NCBI RefSeq assembly: GCF_025133575.1
Contig: NZ_CP104011.1
Span: 3,790,965-3,854,964 of the forward strand
Direction of reading: 5' to 3'
Length of the DNA stretch: 64,000 nucleotides
From: Pseudomonas sp. GCEP-101
Lineage (GTDB): Bacteria; Pseudomonadota; Gammaproteobacteria; Pseudomonadales; Pseudomonadaceae
This document shows, one piece after another, positions 42,821 to 52,273 of this stretch (its first letter is position 1; every line of letters starts with the position of its first letter). A program made the translations under genes and the position numbers. The notes beneath the pieces were generated by a model, which worked only from the letters and a program-made list of their open reading frames with translations, was not told where the DNA came from and did not search any database.

Positions 42821-44122
42821 ATGACCAAGCAACCCTTCTACAAAAGCCTGTATGTGCAGGTACTGATCGCCATCGCCATCGGTATCGCACTCGGCCACTT
42901 CTACCCCGACACCGCCAAACTGATGAAGCCGCTGGGCGATGGCTTCGTCAAACTGATCAAGATGGCCATCGCGCCGATCATCTTCTGCACCGTGGTCACC
43001 GGTATCGCCGGCATGCAGAGCATGAAGGCCGTGGGCAAGACGGGCGGCACGGCGCTGCTGTACTTCGAAATCGTCTCCACCGTGGCGCTGATCATCGGCC
43101 TGGTCGTGGTCAACGTCGTCCAGCCGGGCGCCGGCATGCACGCCGACGTCGCCACGCTGACCGCTGAAATGAACAAGAACGCGGCGCTCACCGGCTTCAT
43201 CGCATCGGGCGAGAAGCAGAGCACCATCGACTTCTTCATGAACGTCATCCCGAGCACCGTGGTCGGCGCCTTCGCCAACGGTGACATCCTGCAGGTGCTG
43301 TTCTTCTCCGTGCTGTTCGGCTACGCGCTGCACCGCATGGGTGACTACGGCAAGCCGGTATTCGAATTCATCGATCGCATCACCCACGTGATGTTCAACA
43401 TCATCAACGTGATCATGAAGGTCGCGCCCATCGGTGCCTTCGGTGCCATGGCCTTCACCATCGGCGCCTACGGCCTCGGCTCGCTGGTGCAGCTGGGTCA
43501 GCTGATGCTGTGCTTCTACATCACCTGCCTGTTGTTCGTGCTGATCATCCTGGGCGGCATCGCCCGTGCCCACGGCTTCAGCATCCTGCGCTTCATCTCC
43601 TACATCCGCGAAGAACTGCTGATCGTGCTGGGCACCTCGTCCTCCGAGTCGGCCCTGCCGCGCATGATCGCCAAGATGGAGAAGCTGGGCGCCGACAAGA
43701 GCGTCGTCGGCCTGGTGATCCCGACCGGCTACTCGTTCAACCTGGACGGCACCTCGATCTACCTGACCATGGCCGCGGTGTTCATCGCCCAGGCCACCGA
43801 CACCCCGATGGACATCACCCACCAGCTGACCCTGCTGGTCGTGCTGCTGATCGCCTCCAAGGGCGCCGCCGGCGTCACCGGTTCGGGCTTCATCGTGCTG
43901 GCTGCCACCCTGTCCGCCGTGGGCCACCTGCCGGTGGCGGGCCTGGCGCTGATCCTGGGTATCGACCGCTTCATGTCCGAAGCCCGCGCGCTGACCAACC
44001 TGGTCGGCAACGGCGTGGCCACCATCGTGGTCGCCAAGTGGTGCAAGCAGCTGGACGAGAAGACCCTGTCCGCCGAACTGGCCGCCGGCCCGGGCAGCTC
44101 CACCGAGCTGCAGCCGTCCTGA
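42821..44122 (+). CDS. dctA: C4-dicarboxylate transporter DctA
   Basis: 433 residues. A glutamate/aspartate transporter-fold sodium:dicarboxylate symporter with about eight membrane helices plus two re-entrant loops. Signature stretches: [15 protein letters not shown] (HP1 serine-rich tip), [16 protein letters not shown] and [17 protein letters not shown] (HP2). It imports succinate, fumarate and malate. The ATG follows a GAGGAC-type site. It is under a -24/-12 promoter and ends in a strong terminator. Confidence 0.96.
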   Translation: MTKQPFYKSLYVQVLIAIAIGIALGHFYPDTAKLMKPLGDGFVKLIKMAIAPIIFCTVVTGIAGMQSMKAVGKTGGTALLYFEIVSTVALIIGLVVVNVVQPGAGMHADVATLTAEMNKNAALTGFIASGEKQSTIDFFMNVIPSTVVGAFANGDILQVLFFSVLFGYALHRMGDYGKPVFEFIDRITHVMFNIINVIMKVAPIGAFGAMAFTIGAYGLGSLVQLGQLMLCFYITCLLFVLIILGGIARAHGFSILRFISYIREELLIVLGTSSSESALPRMIAKMEKLGADKSVVGLVIPTGYSFNLDGTSIYLTMAAVFIAQATDTPMDITHQLTLLVVLLIASKGAAGVTGSGFIVLAATLSAVGHLPVAGLALILGIDRFMSEARALTNLVGNGVATIVVAKWCKQLDEKTLSAELAAGPGSSTELQPS

Positions 44123-44176
44123 CGGGGTTCCCCTGAGCAATTCGGCCCGGTGAACGTGAAGCGCCGGAGCCTTTCC

Positions 44177-44203
44177 AGCCCGCTCGATTGAGCGGGCTTT
44201 TTT
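44177..44203 (+). terminator. terminator of dctA
   Basis: An 8-bp perfect stem (44177-44184 with 44191-44198), 6-base loop and six T, 55 bases after the dctA stop. Confidence 0.92.
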
Positions 44204-44231
44204 ATGGGCGGGTGTAAAGGGCGAAGGCTTT

Positions 44232-44402
44232 TGGTAGGAGCGAGCTTGCTCGCGAACAGCTTCCCGGCGGCTCCGCAGTGGGGCGGGTTCGCGAGCAAGC
44301 TCGCTCCTACAGGGAGGGGGCGAGCTGTCGCGGGCGTGGCCCGCTCCTACAGGGGAGGGCAAGGTTGCGGCGCCGCGTTGTAGGAGCGGGCCATGCCCGC
44401 GA
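44232..44402. repeat. REP palindromes between dctA and cyaB
   Basis: GTAGGAGCGAGCTTGCTCGC (44235) with inverse GCGAGCAAGCTCGCTCCTAC (44290), then an inverse GCCCGCTCCTAC arm (44339-44351) and GTAGGAGCGGGCCATGCCCGC (44380). The rest of the 44123-44525 gap holds only the dctA terminator. Confidence 0.85.
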
Positions 44403-44525
44403 CGCAAGGCGTCAGCCTTGCTGGGCTCCCGGCGTGCGTGCATCCGCGATCGGGCGGGCGTTAAAGAAGAGGAGAGGCGTCAGCCGGTCAGGCGCGGGCA
44501 GGGCGAGCGCGCGGGAGGGAGCCGA

Positions 44526-45917
44526 TCAGAGGATGATCTTGTCCTTGAGCTTTTCCGCCGCCTGCTGCAGCGCCTGGATGACCCGCTCCTTGTCGTAGTT
44601 CTGCACGTTGTTGGTGTCCAGGTACATGGAGAAGCCCGGCACCTCGTGCTCGACGAAGCTGGGGTTGGAGCCTAGGTCGCGGCGGAAGTCGACCACCTGG
44701 TAGATCTGCACCGGCTTGCTGAAGCCCTTCACGGCGATCTGGCCCTTGTCGCGGCACATCAGCACGTCCTTCACCAGCGAATAGGTCTCGTGGCTGATGA
44801 GGATCTCGCCGGCTTCGGCGGCACTTTCCAGGCGGCTGGCGAGGTTCACTTCACGGCCGATGATGGTGTAGTCCATGCGCGTGTCGGCGCCGAAGTTGCC
44901 CACGGTGCAGTAGCCGGTGTTCAGGCCCATGCGCACTTCCAGTGGCTTGGTGATGCCCTGGGCGCGCCATTGCTGGCGCATCACCTTCATGTGCTTGCGC
45001 ATGGCCACGGCCATGGACACGGCGGCCACGGCATCCTTCTTCGCGCCCTGGGTGGATGGGTCGCCGAAGAACACCATCACGCAGTCGCCGACGAACTTGT
45101 CGATGGTGCCGCCGTACTTCAGGGCGATCTTCGACATCTCGTTGAGGTAATTGTTGAGCATGTCGGTGAGCGCTTCGGCTTCCAGCTCCTCGGACAGCTC
45201 GGTGAAGCCCTTGATGTCGGAGAAGAACACCGTGAGCTTCTTGCGCTGGGTTTCCAGGCGCACCGTGCGCTTGCCGCTGAAGATCGATTCCCACACCTGC
45301 GGCGACAGGTACTTGGCCAGGTTGCTGGCCAGCCGTGCGGCCTTTTCCTGCTCCAGGGTGATGTCCGCGCGGGCCTGGGCCAGGCGCAGGCCCTGCTGGT
45401 GCACGAAGAAGGCGGTGATGCAGATGTACAGGGTGGAGAACAGCACGCTGACCAGGGCGACGATGCTCGGCGTCTGGCCCTTGTAGGCCGGGGCGATCAG
45501 TGCGGCGCTGAGCACCGCGGCGCTCAGCGCCACCAGCAGCGCCAGGCCCAGGGAGCGCAGGCCGCCGATGATCAGCGCGGAAAAGGCGAGGATCAGCACC
45601 AGCATCAGGCTCGGCACTTCCGAGAAGCCCAGCAGGGTAATGGCGATGCCGGCATGCAGGGCGTCGATGAACAGCAGCACCAGGCGGGTGCGCTGCGGGT
45701 TGTCGCGCTTGAAGCGGCGGCTGACCTGCTGGGCCAGGTGCGGGTAGAGCAGGGCGTACGGGATCATCCAGAGGATCTCGTAGCCGAAGTACTTGGCGAA
45801 GATGCCGGCAGTGATGGTCGCGGCGACGGCGATATACGCCAGCACGCGGGAATGGTACTCGCGCAGGGGGGCGGGGGTGAGCGGGCTGCTGGATCGCTCG
45901 AGAACGTTAGGCTTCAT
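44526..45917 (-). CDS. cyaB: membrane adenylate cyclase CyaB (MASE2-CYCc)
   Basis: 463 residues, the same length as P. aeruginosa CyaB. An N-terminal MASE2 membrane domain with about six helices (1-185) is followed by a class III cyclase domain (about 215-400) with metal Asp in VFFSDIKGFTELSEEL and FVGDCVMVFFGDP, and the DYTIIGREVNLASRLE helix. It makes cAMP, which in P. aeruginosa works through Vfr to control type III secretion and twitching. ATG 45917 has GGGAAG at 10-base spacing and is preferred to a TTG two codons upstream. An HD-domain protein gene lies just upstream on the same strand. Confidence 0.93.
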   Translation of the reverse strand: MKPNVLERSSSPLTPAPLREYHSRVLAYIAVAATITAGIFAKYFGYEILWMIPYALLYPHLAQQVSRRFKRDNPQRTRLVLLFIDALHAGIAITLLGFSEVPSLMLVLILAFSALIIGGLRSLGLALLVALSAAVLSAALIAPAYKGQTPSIVALVSVLFSTLYICITAFFVHQQGLRLAQARADITLEQEKAARLASNLAKYLSPQVWESIFSGKRTVRLETQRKKLTVFFSDIKGFTELSEELEAEALTDMLNNYLNEMSKIALKYGGTIDKFVGDCVMVFFGDPSTQGAKKDAVAAVSMAVAMRKHMKVMRQQWRAQGITKPLEVRMGLNTGYCTVGNFGADTRMDYTIIGREVNLASRLESAAEAGEILISHETYSLVKDVLMCRDKGQIAVKGFSKPVQIYQVVDFRRDLGSNPSFVEHEVPGFSMYLDTNNVQNYDKERVIQALQQAAEKLKDKIIL

Positions 45918-46058
45918 GCGCAAGAAACTTCCCTGGTGCGCGTAGGCTCGTGGCCAATTGCGCGTCTGATTTTGTGGGGAATCTTATTCCATGCGCAGCC
46001 CCCGGGCCAGCGGCGGTTCGCCACTCTTCGTCGCGAACCGCCGGTCGCCTCGGAACCC

Positions 46059-46643
46059 TCAGGCCATCGTGCCGTCGGGCCTCTGGTAGATCGAACGGCG
46101 GGGCTGGGCGAAGACCCGGCGCAGCATGGGTTCGAAGAACTCCAGGGGCAGCACTTCGCCGTCCGGATCGAAGGCTGCGGCGTCGTAGCGCGCGCAGAAT
46201 TCGATGGTCTGTTCGAACTGCGGATGGTCCTTGAACTGCTCGCGCAGGTGCCGGTCCAGGCCCAGGTGGTGGAAGAAGTAGTACCCCTGGAAGATCGCGT
46301 GCTTCTCGATCATCCACAGGTTCGCTTCGCTGACGAAGGGCTTGAGGATGGCCGCCGCGATGTCGGCGTGGTTGAACGAGCCCAGGGTGTCGCCGATGTC
46401 GTGGAGCAGCGCGCAGACCACGTACTCCTCGTCGCGACCGTCGCGGTGGGCCAGGGTGGCGGTCTGCAGGGAGTGGGTCAGGCGGTCCACCGGGAAGCCG
46501 CCGAAGTCGCCGTCGAGCAGGCGCAGGTGGGTCATGATGCGGTCGGGCAGCAGCGCGGCGTACTGGCCGAAGTCCTTGGCGATGATCGCCCAGTCCTCGG
46601 CGGTGCCGTCTTCCATGTGGGTGAAGTGGGCGCGTGCGTTCAT
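46059..46643 (-). CDS. HD-domain protein with PhnZ-like metal ligands
   Basis: 194 residues in one HD domain. Metal-ligand candidates are His57 (THSLQTATLA), His81-Asp82 (LLHDIG), His92 (NHADIA), His115 (EKHAIFQGYYFFHH) and Asp154 (ARYDAAAFD). This H..HD..H..H..D set is that of the mixed-valent diiron HD oxygenases (PhnZ, inositol oxygenase) as well as some HD phosphohydrolases. Substrate unknown. It precedes cyaB on the same strand by about 140 bp; co-transcription is possible, but no functional link to cAMP can be shown. Confidence 0.85.
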   Translation of the reverse strand: MNARAHFTHMEDGTAEDWAIIAKDFGQYAALLPDRIMTHLRLLDGDFGGFPVDRLTHSLQTATLAHRDGRDEEYVVCALLHDIGDTLGSFNHADIAAAILKPFVSEANLWMIEKHAIFQGYYFFHHLGLDRHLREQFKDHPQFEQTIEFCARYDAAAFDPDGEVLPLEFFEPMLRRVFAQPRRSIYQRPDGTMA

Positions 46644-46781
46644 CGGGCTGTCCTCTTGTGATTGTTGGAGGGGGACGGCTCCAGTCTAGAAGCGCACGGC
46701 GCCGGCGGTAGTGTCCGTGCAGCGCCAGCGGGCTGTCCCGGCGGGCGCGAATGGCGTGGCATCAGCCGCGCAGATGGCCGC

Positions 46782-47585
46782 TCAGGGGTTCTCCGGATCG
46801 TGCCCCAGCGACTGCAGGAACAGCGAGAACAGCTCCGGCTGCGAGGAAATGTCGAGCTTGTTGTACAGGTGGCGGCGGTGGACCTTGATGGTTTCCGGCG
46901 AAATCGCCAGGCGCTCGGCCATGGCCTTGGAGGAGTAACCCCGCAGGATCAGCCGGGCGATCTCCAGTTCGCGTTCGGAGAGCACGCCGGCGCCGAAGTG
47001 GCTCAAGGCATCGCGCACCTGCACCGCCACGCCATCGCTCACACCCGGCAGCAGGCGCTGGCTGTGCTGCTGCCAGTGCTGCCGCATCAGCGCCAGCACC
47101 CAGGGGCAGAGCATCGCCAGCAGGCCCGTCTGCTCGCCATCGAACGGCCGGCGCATGCCCAGTGACAGCGACAGCGCGCCCTGGCCGGGCAGTTGCAGGA
47201 TGAACTGCACCTCGTCCTCCAGCACGTTGTCGTGGAAGTAGCTGAGGAAGTATTCGCTCTGGCGGAACTGGTCCGGGGAGATCTCCTCCAGCCGGTACAG
47301 CCCGCTGGGCACGCCCTCGCGGCAGGCCTGGTAGAACGGGTCGAGCTGGTACAGGCCGTCGAGGTAGATCGCCATGGCTGCCGGGCCGGCGGTGGGTTCG
47401 GCGTCGTATTCCTCCAGCGCCACCGGCGTGCCGCTGGCCGGGTAGAACATCGCCAGGGCGTTATCGAACGGCAGCCATTGATGCAGCAGCAGGACCAGTT
47501 GCTTCCAGAAACGTGGCTGGCCGATCTGCTCGATGGCGCGGCCGAGGTTGGCGTGCATGCCGACCTCGCGGAACAGGTTGTGCAT
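46782..47585 (-). CDS. LuxR-family regulator of the permease/aminopeptidase module
   Basis: 267 residues: an N-terminal region of about 190 residues without a receiver signature (no phospho-Asp motif) and a C-terminal LuxR helix-turn-helix (GVLSERELEIARLILRGYSS, then KAMAERLAISPETIKVHRRH). It is divergent from the APC permease and P1 peptidase genes at 47781 and 49158 with a gap of about 195 bp, so it probably controls them, responding to a ligand rather than phosphorylation. The same three-gene arrangement exists in P. aeruginosa as I recall it. Confidence 0.87.
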   Translation of the reverse strand: MHNLFREVGMHANLGRAIEQIGQPRFWKQLVLLLHQWLPFDNALAMFYPASGTPVALEEYDAEPTAGPAAMAIYLDGLYQLDPFYQACREGVPSGLYRLEEISPDQFRQSEYFLSYFHDNVLEDEVQFILQLPGQGALSLSLGMRRPFDGEQTGLLAMLCPWVLALMRQHWQQHSQRLLPGVSDGVAVQVRDALSHFGAGVLSERELEIARLILRGYSSKAMAERLAISPETIKVHRRHLYNKLDISSQPELFSLFLQSLGHDPENP

Positions 47586-47780
47586 CCGTTGGCTCCCGTG
47601 GGTTCGGCGTACGGTTTCCTCCTTTTACCGTTTCGCCGTCAAGGGGGCGTAACCCCAAATGGTGATTGGCCGCCGCCGGCGCCGTGCCCAGACTGCCTCC
47701 ACAGAGCGCTCCGAGCAGAGGGCGCGCCAAGGTCTTCGTTCCTGCCTCAGCCCCCAATAACAACACGAGGAAACAACGAT

Positions 47781-49145
47781 ATGAGCGCTTCCCCTGCGCC
47801 AGCGAGCGCGCTCAAGCCCAGCCTGGGCGTGCTCGATGTAGTCGCCATCACCGTCTCGGCGGTCACCCCCGCCAGCTCCGTTTTCGTCATCGCACCCTTC
47901 GCCGTCCAGCAGGCCGGCAGCGGCGCTTTCCTGGCCTTCGTCTTCGCCGGCTTCCTGGCCCTGATGTTCGCCTGGTGCTACGCCGAACTGGGCCGCGCCC
48001 ACAGCTCCGCCGGCGGCGAGTACGTCTACGCCAAGCGCGTGTTCGGCGGCCTCGCCGGCTACGCCACCTTCCTCACCGTGCTGGTTTCGCTGCTGTTCAT
48101 CCCGCCGGTGCTGGCGACCGGCGCGGCGACCTACCTGAACAACGCCCTGGGCACCCGCTTCGATACCCAGACCGTCGCCCTGGTGATCGTCGCCGCCAGC
48201 TACGTGCTGGGCATCCTCAACATCCGGGTGAACGCCTGGATCACCGGGGTGTTCCTGCTCTGCGAAGTAGCCGCGCTGCTGGTCATCGTGGTGCTCGGCT
48301 TCGGCCACGTCAGCCAGCCGCTGAACGTCCTGCTGCAGCCGCAGCACATCGACGGCGGGATACTGGCCGCTGCGCCCTGGGCGCTGGTGATCGGCGCCGT
48401 GGGCACTGCGCTGTTCTCCTACAACGGCTTCGGCGGCGCGGTGCTGCTGGCCGAGGACATGAAGTGCGGCGGGCGCAACGTGCACCGCGCGGTGATCTGG
48501 TCGCTGCTGCTGGTGGTGGCCATCGAGATCGTTCCGCTGACGGCGTTGCTGCTGGGCGCGCCGTCGCTCAAGGACATGATCGCCAGCCCCGACCCGGTCG
48601 GCTACCTGCTCACCGCCCATGGCAACGAAACGCTGTCGCGGCTGGTCAGCGCGGGCATCTTCCTCTCGGTGTTCAACGCCATCGTCGCCATCGTCATCCA
48701 GGTCGGCCGGGTGATCTTCAGCAGCGGCCGCGACGAGCTGTGGACGCCGCTGATGAACCGTGCCTTCACCCGCATCCATCCGCGTTGGGAGTCGCCGTGG
48801 ATTGCCACGCTGTTCCTCGGCGTGCCCTCGGCGGCGCTGAGCTTCAGTTCGAACCTGGCGGAGCTGACCTCCTTCACCGTGCTGCTGCTGGTGATGGTCT
48901 ACCTGGTGGTGGCGCTCTGCGCGCTGTTCAGCCGCGTGCTGCGCCGCGACCGCGAGCACCCGTACCGCATGCCGCTGTGGCCGCTGCCGGCGATGCTGGC
49001 GGTGCTCGGCGCCGGCTACCTGTTGCTCAACCTGCTACTGGACGCCTCCTCGCGGGACGTCATGATCATTGTCGGGATACTGGCCGTGTCGGTGATTCTC
49101 TACAGCACCTACGGCAAGCTCAGCCCGGCCTTCCAGAAATTGTAA
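47781..49145 (+). CDS. APC-family amino-acid permease
   Basis: 454 residues, about 12 membrane helices. The N-terminal GVLDVVAITVSAVTPASSVF helix and SAGGEYVYAKRVFGGLAGYA are typical of amino acid-polyamine-organocation carriers. It follows the divergent LuxR gene and lies 12 bases before the P1-family peptidase gene, so the peptidase probably acts on the imported compound. Likely substrates are unusual amino acids or small peptides; not determinable from sequence. ATG 47781 has a good GAGGAAAC site. Confidence 0.9.
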   Translation: MSASPAPASALKPSLGVLDVVAITVSAVTPASSVFVIAPFAVQQAGSGAFLAFVFAGFLALMFAWCYAELGRAHSSAGGEYVYAKRVFGGLAGYATFLTVLVSLLFIPPVLATGAATYLNNALGTRFDTQTVALVIVAASYVLGILNIRVNAWITGVFLLCEVAALLVIVVLGFGHVSQPLNVLLQPQHIDGGILAAAPWALVIGAVGTALFSYNGFGGAVLLAEDMKCGGRNVHRAVIWSLLLVVAIEIVPLTALLLGAPSLKDMIASPDPVGYLLTAHGNETLSRLVSAGIFLSVFNAIVAIVIQVGRVIFSSGRDELWTPLMNRAFTRIHPRWESPWIATLFLGVPSAALSFSSNLAELTSFTVLLLVMVYLVVALCALFSRVLRRDREHPYRMPLWPLPAMLAVLGAGYLLLNLLLDASSRDVMIIVGILAVSVILYSTYGKLSPAFQKL

Positions 49146-49157
49146 GAAGGAGACAGC

Positions 49158-50255
49158 ATGCGCGCTCGTCAACTCGGCATCACCCTCGGCCTGGGTACTC
49201 CCGGCGAGTTCAACGCCATTACCGACGTTCCCGGCGTCCGCGTCGGCCACAGCACGCTGATCGGCGAGCGCGACGGCCGCGCCGTGCGCACCGGGGTCAC
49301 GGTAGTCCAGCCTCGGGCTGGCGCGGCGCGGCGGCAACCCTGCTTCGCCGGCTGCCACGTGCTCAACGGCAACGGCGACGCCACCGGGCTGGAATGGATA
49401 CGCGAGGCGGGGTTGCTGACCACGCCCATCGCCATCACCAACACCCACAGCGTGGGCACGGTGCGCGATGCGCTGATCGCAGCCGAGCATGCCGAGCTGG
49501 CGGACCCGTCCATCTACTGGTGCATGCCGGTGGTGATGGAAACCTATGACGGCCTGCTCAACGACATCTGGGGCCAGCACGTCGGCGCCGAGCAGGTGCG
49601 CGAGGCGCTGGCGCAGGTCGAGTCCGGCCCGGTGCGCGAAGGCCCGGTGGGCGGCGGCACGGGGATGATCTGCCACGAGTTCAAGGGCGGCATCGGCACC
49701 GCGTCGCGCAAGCTGCCGGCGCAGCAGGGCGGCTGGACCGTGGGGGCGCTGGTGCAGGCCAACCACGGCCAGCGTCGCGAGCTGCGGGTGGACGGTTATC
49801 CGGTCGGCCGTCACCTCGGTGATCTGCCGTCACCTTTTGCCGAGCAGGGCACGCCGGGCATGGGCTCCATCGTGGTGATCCTCGCCACCGACGCGCCGCT
49901 GTTGCCGCACCAGTGCCAGCGCCTGGCCCAGCGTGCGTCGCTGGGGATCGCTCGCACAGGCGGCGGGACCGACGATTCCAGCGGCGACATCTTCCTCGCC
50001 TTCGCCACCGGCAACCACGACCTGCCGCCGGCGGACTACGGGCGCAAGGATCTGCCGCTCGCCACGGCGCTGCAGATGGTCAACAACGACCACATCTCGC
50101 CGCTGTTCGCCGCCGCCGCCGAGGCGGTGGAGGAGGCCATCGTCAACGTGCTGCTGGCCGGCAAGGACATGCGCACCGACGACGGCGTGCTGGTGCCGGC
50201 GTTGACCGAAGAGCGCCTGCTGGCGGCATTGCGTGAAGCCGGCTGGAGGGGATGA
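49158..50255 (+). CDS. P1-family (DmpA/BapA-type) beta-aminopeptidase
   Basis: 365 residues of the N-terminal-nucleophile P1 peptidase family. The autoprocessing site is Gly-Ser in GMGSIVVILATDAPL (nucleophile Ser237), giving alpha and beta chains. Other family stretches are ITDVPGVRVGHSTLIG near the N-terminus and ARTGGGTDDSSGDIFLAFAT. Members release N-terminal D- or beta-amino acids from peptides. The closest known relative is probably BapF of P. aeruginosa PAO1. It follows the permease gene by 12 bases. No signal peptide, so it acts in the cytoplasm on imported peptides. Confidence 0.92.
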   Translation: MRARQLGITLGLGTPGEFNAITDVPGVRVGHSTLIGERDGRAVRTGVTVVQPRAGAARRQPCFAGCHVLNGNGDATGLEWIREAGLLTTPIAITNTHSVGTVRDALIAAEHAELADPSIYWCMPVVMETYDGLLNDIWGQHVGAEQVREALAQVESGPVREGPVGGGTGMICHEFKGGIGTASRKLPAQQGGWTVGALVQANHGQRRELRVDGYPVGRHLGDLPSPFAEQGTPGMGSIVVILATDAPLLPHQCQRLAQRASLGIARTGGGTDDSSGDIFLAFATGNHDLPPADYGRKDLPLATALQMVNNDHISPLFAAAAEAVEEAIVNVLLAGKDMRTDDGVLVPALTEERLLAALREAGWRG

Positions 50256-50273
50256 CGCGGGGCTTGGGCGGGT

Positions 50274-50490
50274 TGTAGGAGCGAGCTTGCTCGCGAACGG
50301 CTTTTCCGGCGGCTCAGGAGCTGGGCGGGTTCGCGAGCAAGCTCGCTCCTACAAGTTGACTCTGTGCCATGAAAAAAGCCGGAGCTGCTGGGCAGCTCCG
50401 GCTTCATCGTTGGTGTAGGAGCGGACTTCGTCCGCGATTGGTCTGCATCGCGCCGGAAACCATCGCGGACGGAGTCCGCTCCTACGCCCA
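50274..50490. repeat. REP palindromes around the cysP terminator
   Basis: GTAGGAGCGAGCTTGCTCGC (50275) with inverse GCGAGCAAGCTCGCTCCTAC (50334), then GTAGGAGCGGACTTCGTCCGC (50416) with inverse GCGGACGGAGTCCGCTCCTAC (50465). The two pairs flank the minus-strand terminator at 50372-50402. Confidence 0.85.
50372..50402 (-). terminator. terminator of cysP
   Basis: An 11-bp perfect stem (50378-50388 with 50392-50402), 3-base loop; on the minus strand six T follow. It lies about 100 bases after the cysP stop. Confidence 0.9.
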
Positions 50491-50498
50491 ACCTGGAG

Positions 50499-51497
50499 TC
50501 AGTTCGGCGTGTAGATCTGGTCGAACACGCCGCCGTCGGCGAAGTGGGTCTTCTGCACGGTGCGCCAGTCACCGAAGGTCTTCACCACGGAGAAGAAGTC
50601 CACCTTCGGGAAACGGTCGGAGAACTTGGCCAGCACCTCCGGGTTGCGCGGGCGCAGGTAGTTGTTGGCGGCGATGGTCTGGCCTTCGTCGGACCACAGG
50701 TACTTCAGGTAGGCCTCGGCTTCGGCGCGGGTGCCTTTCTTGTCGACCACCTTGTCGACCACCGCCACTGGCGGCTCGGCTTCGGCGGAAACGCTCGGGT
50801 AGACCACCTCGAAACCGCCACGGCCGAACTCGCGGGCGATCATCTCGGCTTCGTTCTCGAAGGTCACCAGCACGTCGCCGATCTGGTTCTGCATGAAGGT
50901 GGTGGTCGCCGCGCGGCCGCCGGTATCCAGCACCGGGACGTTCTTGAACAGCTGGCCGACGAAGGTCTTGGCCTTGGCTTCATCCGCGCCATGCTTCTGC
51001 GCGTAGCCCCAGGCGGAGAGGTAGGTGTAGCGGCCGTTGCCCGAGGTCTTCGGGTTCGGCACCACCACCTGCACGCCCGGTTTCACCAGGTCGTCCCAGT
51101 CCTTCAGGCCCTTGGGGTTGCCCTTGCGCACGATGAATACGGTGGCCGAGGTGAAGGGCGCGCTGTTGTTCGGCAGACGGGTCGCCCAGTCCTTGGGCAC
51201 CAGGGCGCCGTTGTCGGCTAGGGCGTCGATGTCGGTGGCCTGGTTCATGGTGATGACGTCGGCCGGCAGGCCGTCGATGACCGCGCGAGCCTGTTTGCTG
51301 GAACCGCCGTGGGACATCTGGATGGTGATCTTCTCGCCTTTCTCGGCCTCCCAGTGCTTCTGGAAGGCGGCGTTGTAGTCCTTGTAGAAGTCGCGCATCA
51401 CGTCGTAGGAGACGTTGAGCAGGGGCTGGGCGGCCTGGGCGGCGGAGGCCAGGGCAAGGCCGGCGGCCAGCAGCGAGGCGCTGAACAGACGTTTCAC
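50499..51497 (-). CDS. cysP: sulfate ABC transporter substrate-binding protein
   Basis: 332 residues with a signal peptide (about 1-22, ending AAQAAQP). The sulfate/thiosulfate-binding signature LLNVSYDVMRDFYKDYNAAF, MSHGGSSKQARAVIDGLPAD and NPKTSGNGRYTYLSAWG are clear. It binds sulfate in the periplasm and feeds CysTWA. No permease or ATPase gene is adjacent, so it must use components encoded elsewhere, as the lone cysP gene does in P. aeruginosa. The upstream DNA is unusually AT-rich. Confidence 0.93.
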   Translation of the reverse strand: MKRLFSASLLAAGLALASAAQAAQPLLNVSYDVMRDFYKDYNAAFQKHWEAEKGEKITIQMSHGGSSKQARAVIDGLPADVITMNQATDIDALADNGALVPKDWATRLPNNSAPFTSATVFIVRKGNPKGLKDWDDLVKPGVQVVVPNPKTSGNGRYTYLSAWGYAQKHGADEAKAKTFVGQLFKNVPVLDTGGRAATTTFMQNQIGDVLVTFENEAEMIAREFGRGGFEVVYPSVSAEAEPPVAVVDKVVDKKGTRAEAEAYLKYLWSDEGQTIAANNYLRPRNPEVLAKFSDRFPKVDFFSVVKTFGDWRTVQKTHFADGGVFDQIYTPN

Positions 51498-51524
51498 GAG
51501 CAGTTCCTTTTGGCAGTGTTGTTG

Positions 51525-51579
51525 GGTGTCGATTATGCCGACAGGTTATATAGCACTTAAATACTTAAAGGCTATTTGC
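51525..51579 (-). promoter_or_regulatory. AT-rich cysP promoter region
   Basis: Between cysP and the next gene, read on the minus strand, is a stretch with TTTAAGTATTTAAGTGC, CTATATAACC and GCATAAT. The last could be the -10 with no good -35, a pattern fitting activator-dependent sulfur-starvation promoters (CysB). No CysB site can be fixed by eye. Confidence 0.35.
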
Positions 51580-52203
51580 TTATGCGGGGGCCAGGGTCTG
51601 CAGTTCCCCTTCGAGGTTGGCCCGCGCAGGGGCCTCCCAGTCGCGCCGCAGCGTTGGCGTCTGGTAGAGCGGCGCCTGGTCGAGCAGCTGGCGCAGCACC
51701 TTCGCCCGTCCCGCGTTGAACAACGCGTCCGGAACCCAGGCATATTCGCGGCGCACGGCGGCCTGGTACTGCGCATACACCGGTGGGGCGCTGGCCAGGA
51801 TCGACAGGTCGATATCCGCCACCAGCGCGGCATCGCCGGCAAGGTCGCCGGCCTGGTGACAGGTCGCCATGATCAGCGCGTGCAGCACCTCGCCATGCCG
51901 GGCCAGACCCCGCTCGGCGAGCCAGCCACAGGCCAGCGCCGCACTGGCGGCCTCGTTGTCGTGGCGCCGGGTGTCGTAGATCACGTCGTGCAGCCACAAC
52001 GCCAGTTCCACCTGTGCCGGCTGGTCGGCCAGCTCGCGCAGGCGGTCGAAGTGCGCCAGGCAGGCGAGGATGTGCGGCGCGCCGTGGTAATGCCGGTCGC
52101 TGCCGCCGTAGTGACGCTCCAGCTCGGCAAAGCTGCCCGGAGGCGCCGTGCCGCCGAGCTGGCGCCAGAGCGATGCCCAGCGCAACGGGTCAAGTGCGCT
52201 CAT
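51580..52203 (-). CDS. predicted metal-dependent HD phosphohydrolase
   Basis: 207 residues. HD motifs: RHYHGAPHI (His40/His44), LWLHDVIYD (His72-Asp73), ATCHQAG and an Asp in ADIDLSIL (about 132). This matches the small predicted HD phosphohydrolase group sometimes misannotated as an NMDA-receptor subunit-like protein. No substrate is known. It lies between cysP and the MuiA-like gene on the same strand (gaps of about 80 and 70 bp). Confidence 0.87.
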   Translation of the reverse strand: MSALDPLRWASLWRQLGGTAPPGSFAELERHYGGSDRHYHGAPHILACLAHFDRLRELADQPAQVELALWLHDVIYDTRRHDNEAASAALACGWLAERGLARHGEVLHALIMATCHQAGDLAGDAALVADIDLSILASAPPVYAQYQAAVRREYAWVPDALFNAGRAKVLRQLLDQAPLYQTPTLRRDWEAPARANLEGELQTLAPA

Positions 52204-52273
52204 CGGTGCTCCAACAGGGGAAAGGGTTGCCCGGCAGCCTAGCAGGCCTGCCGGGCGTTGACTGCCCTGGCCG

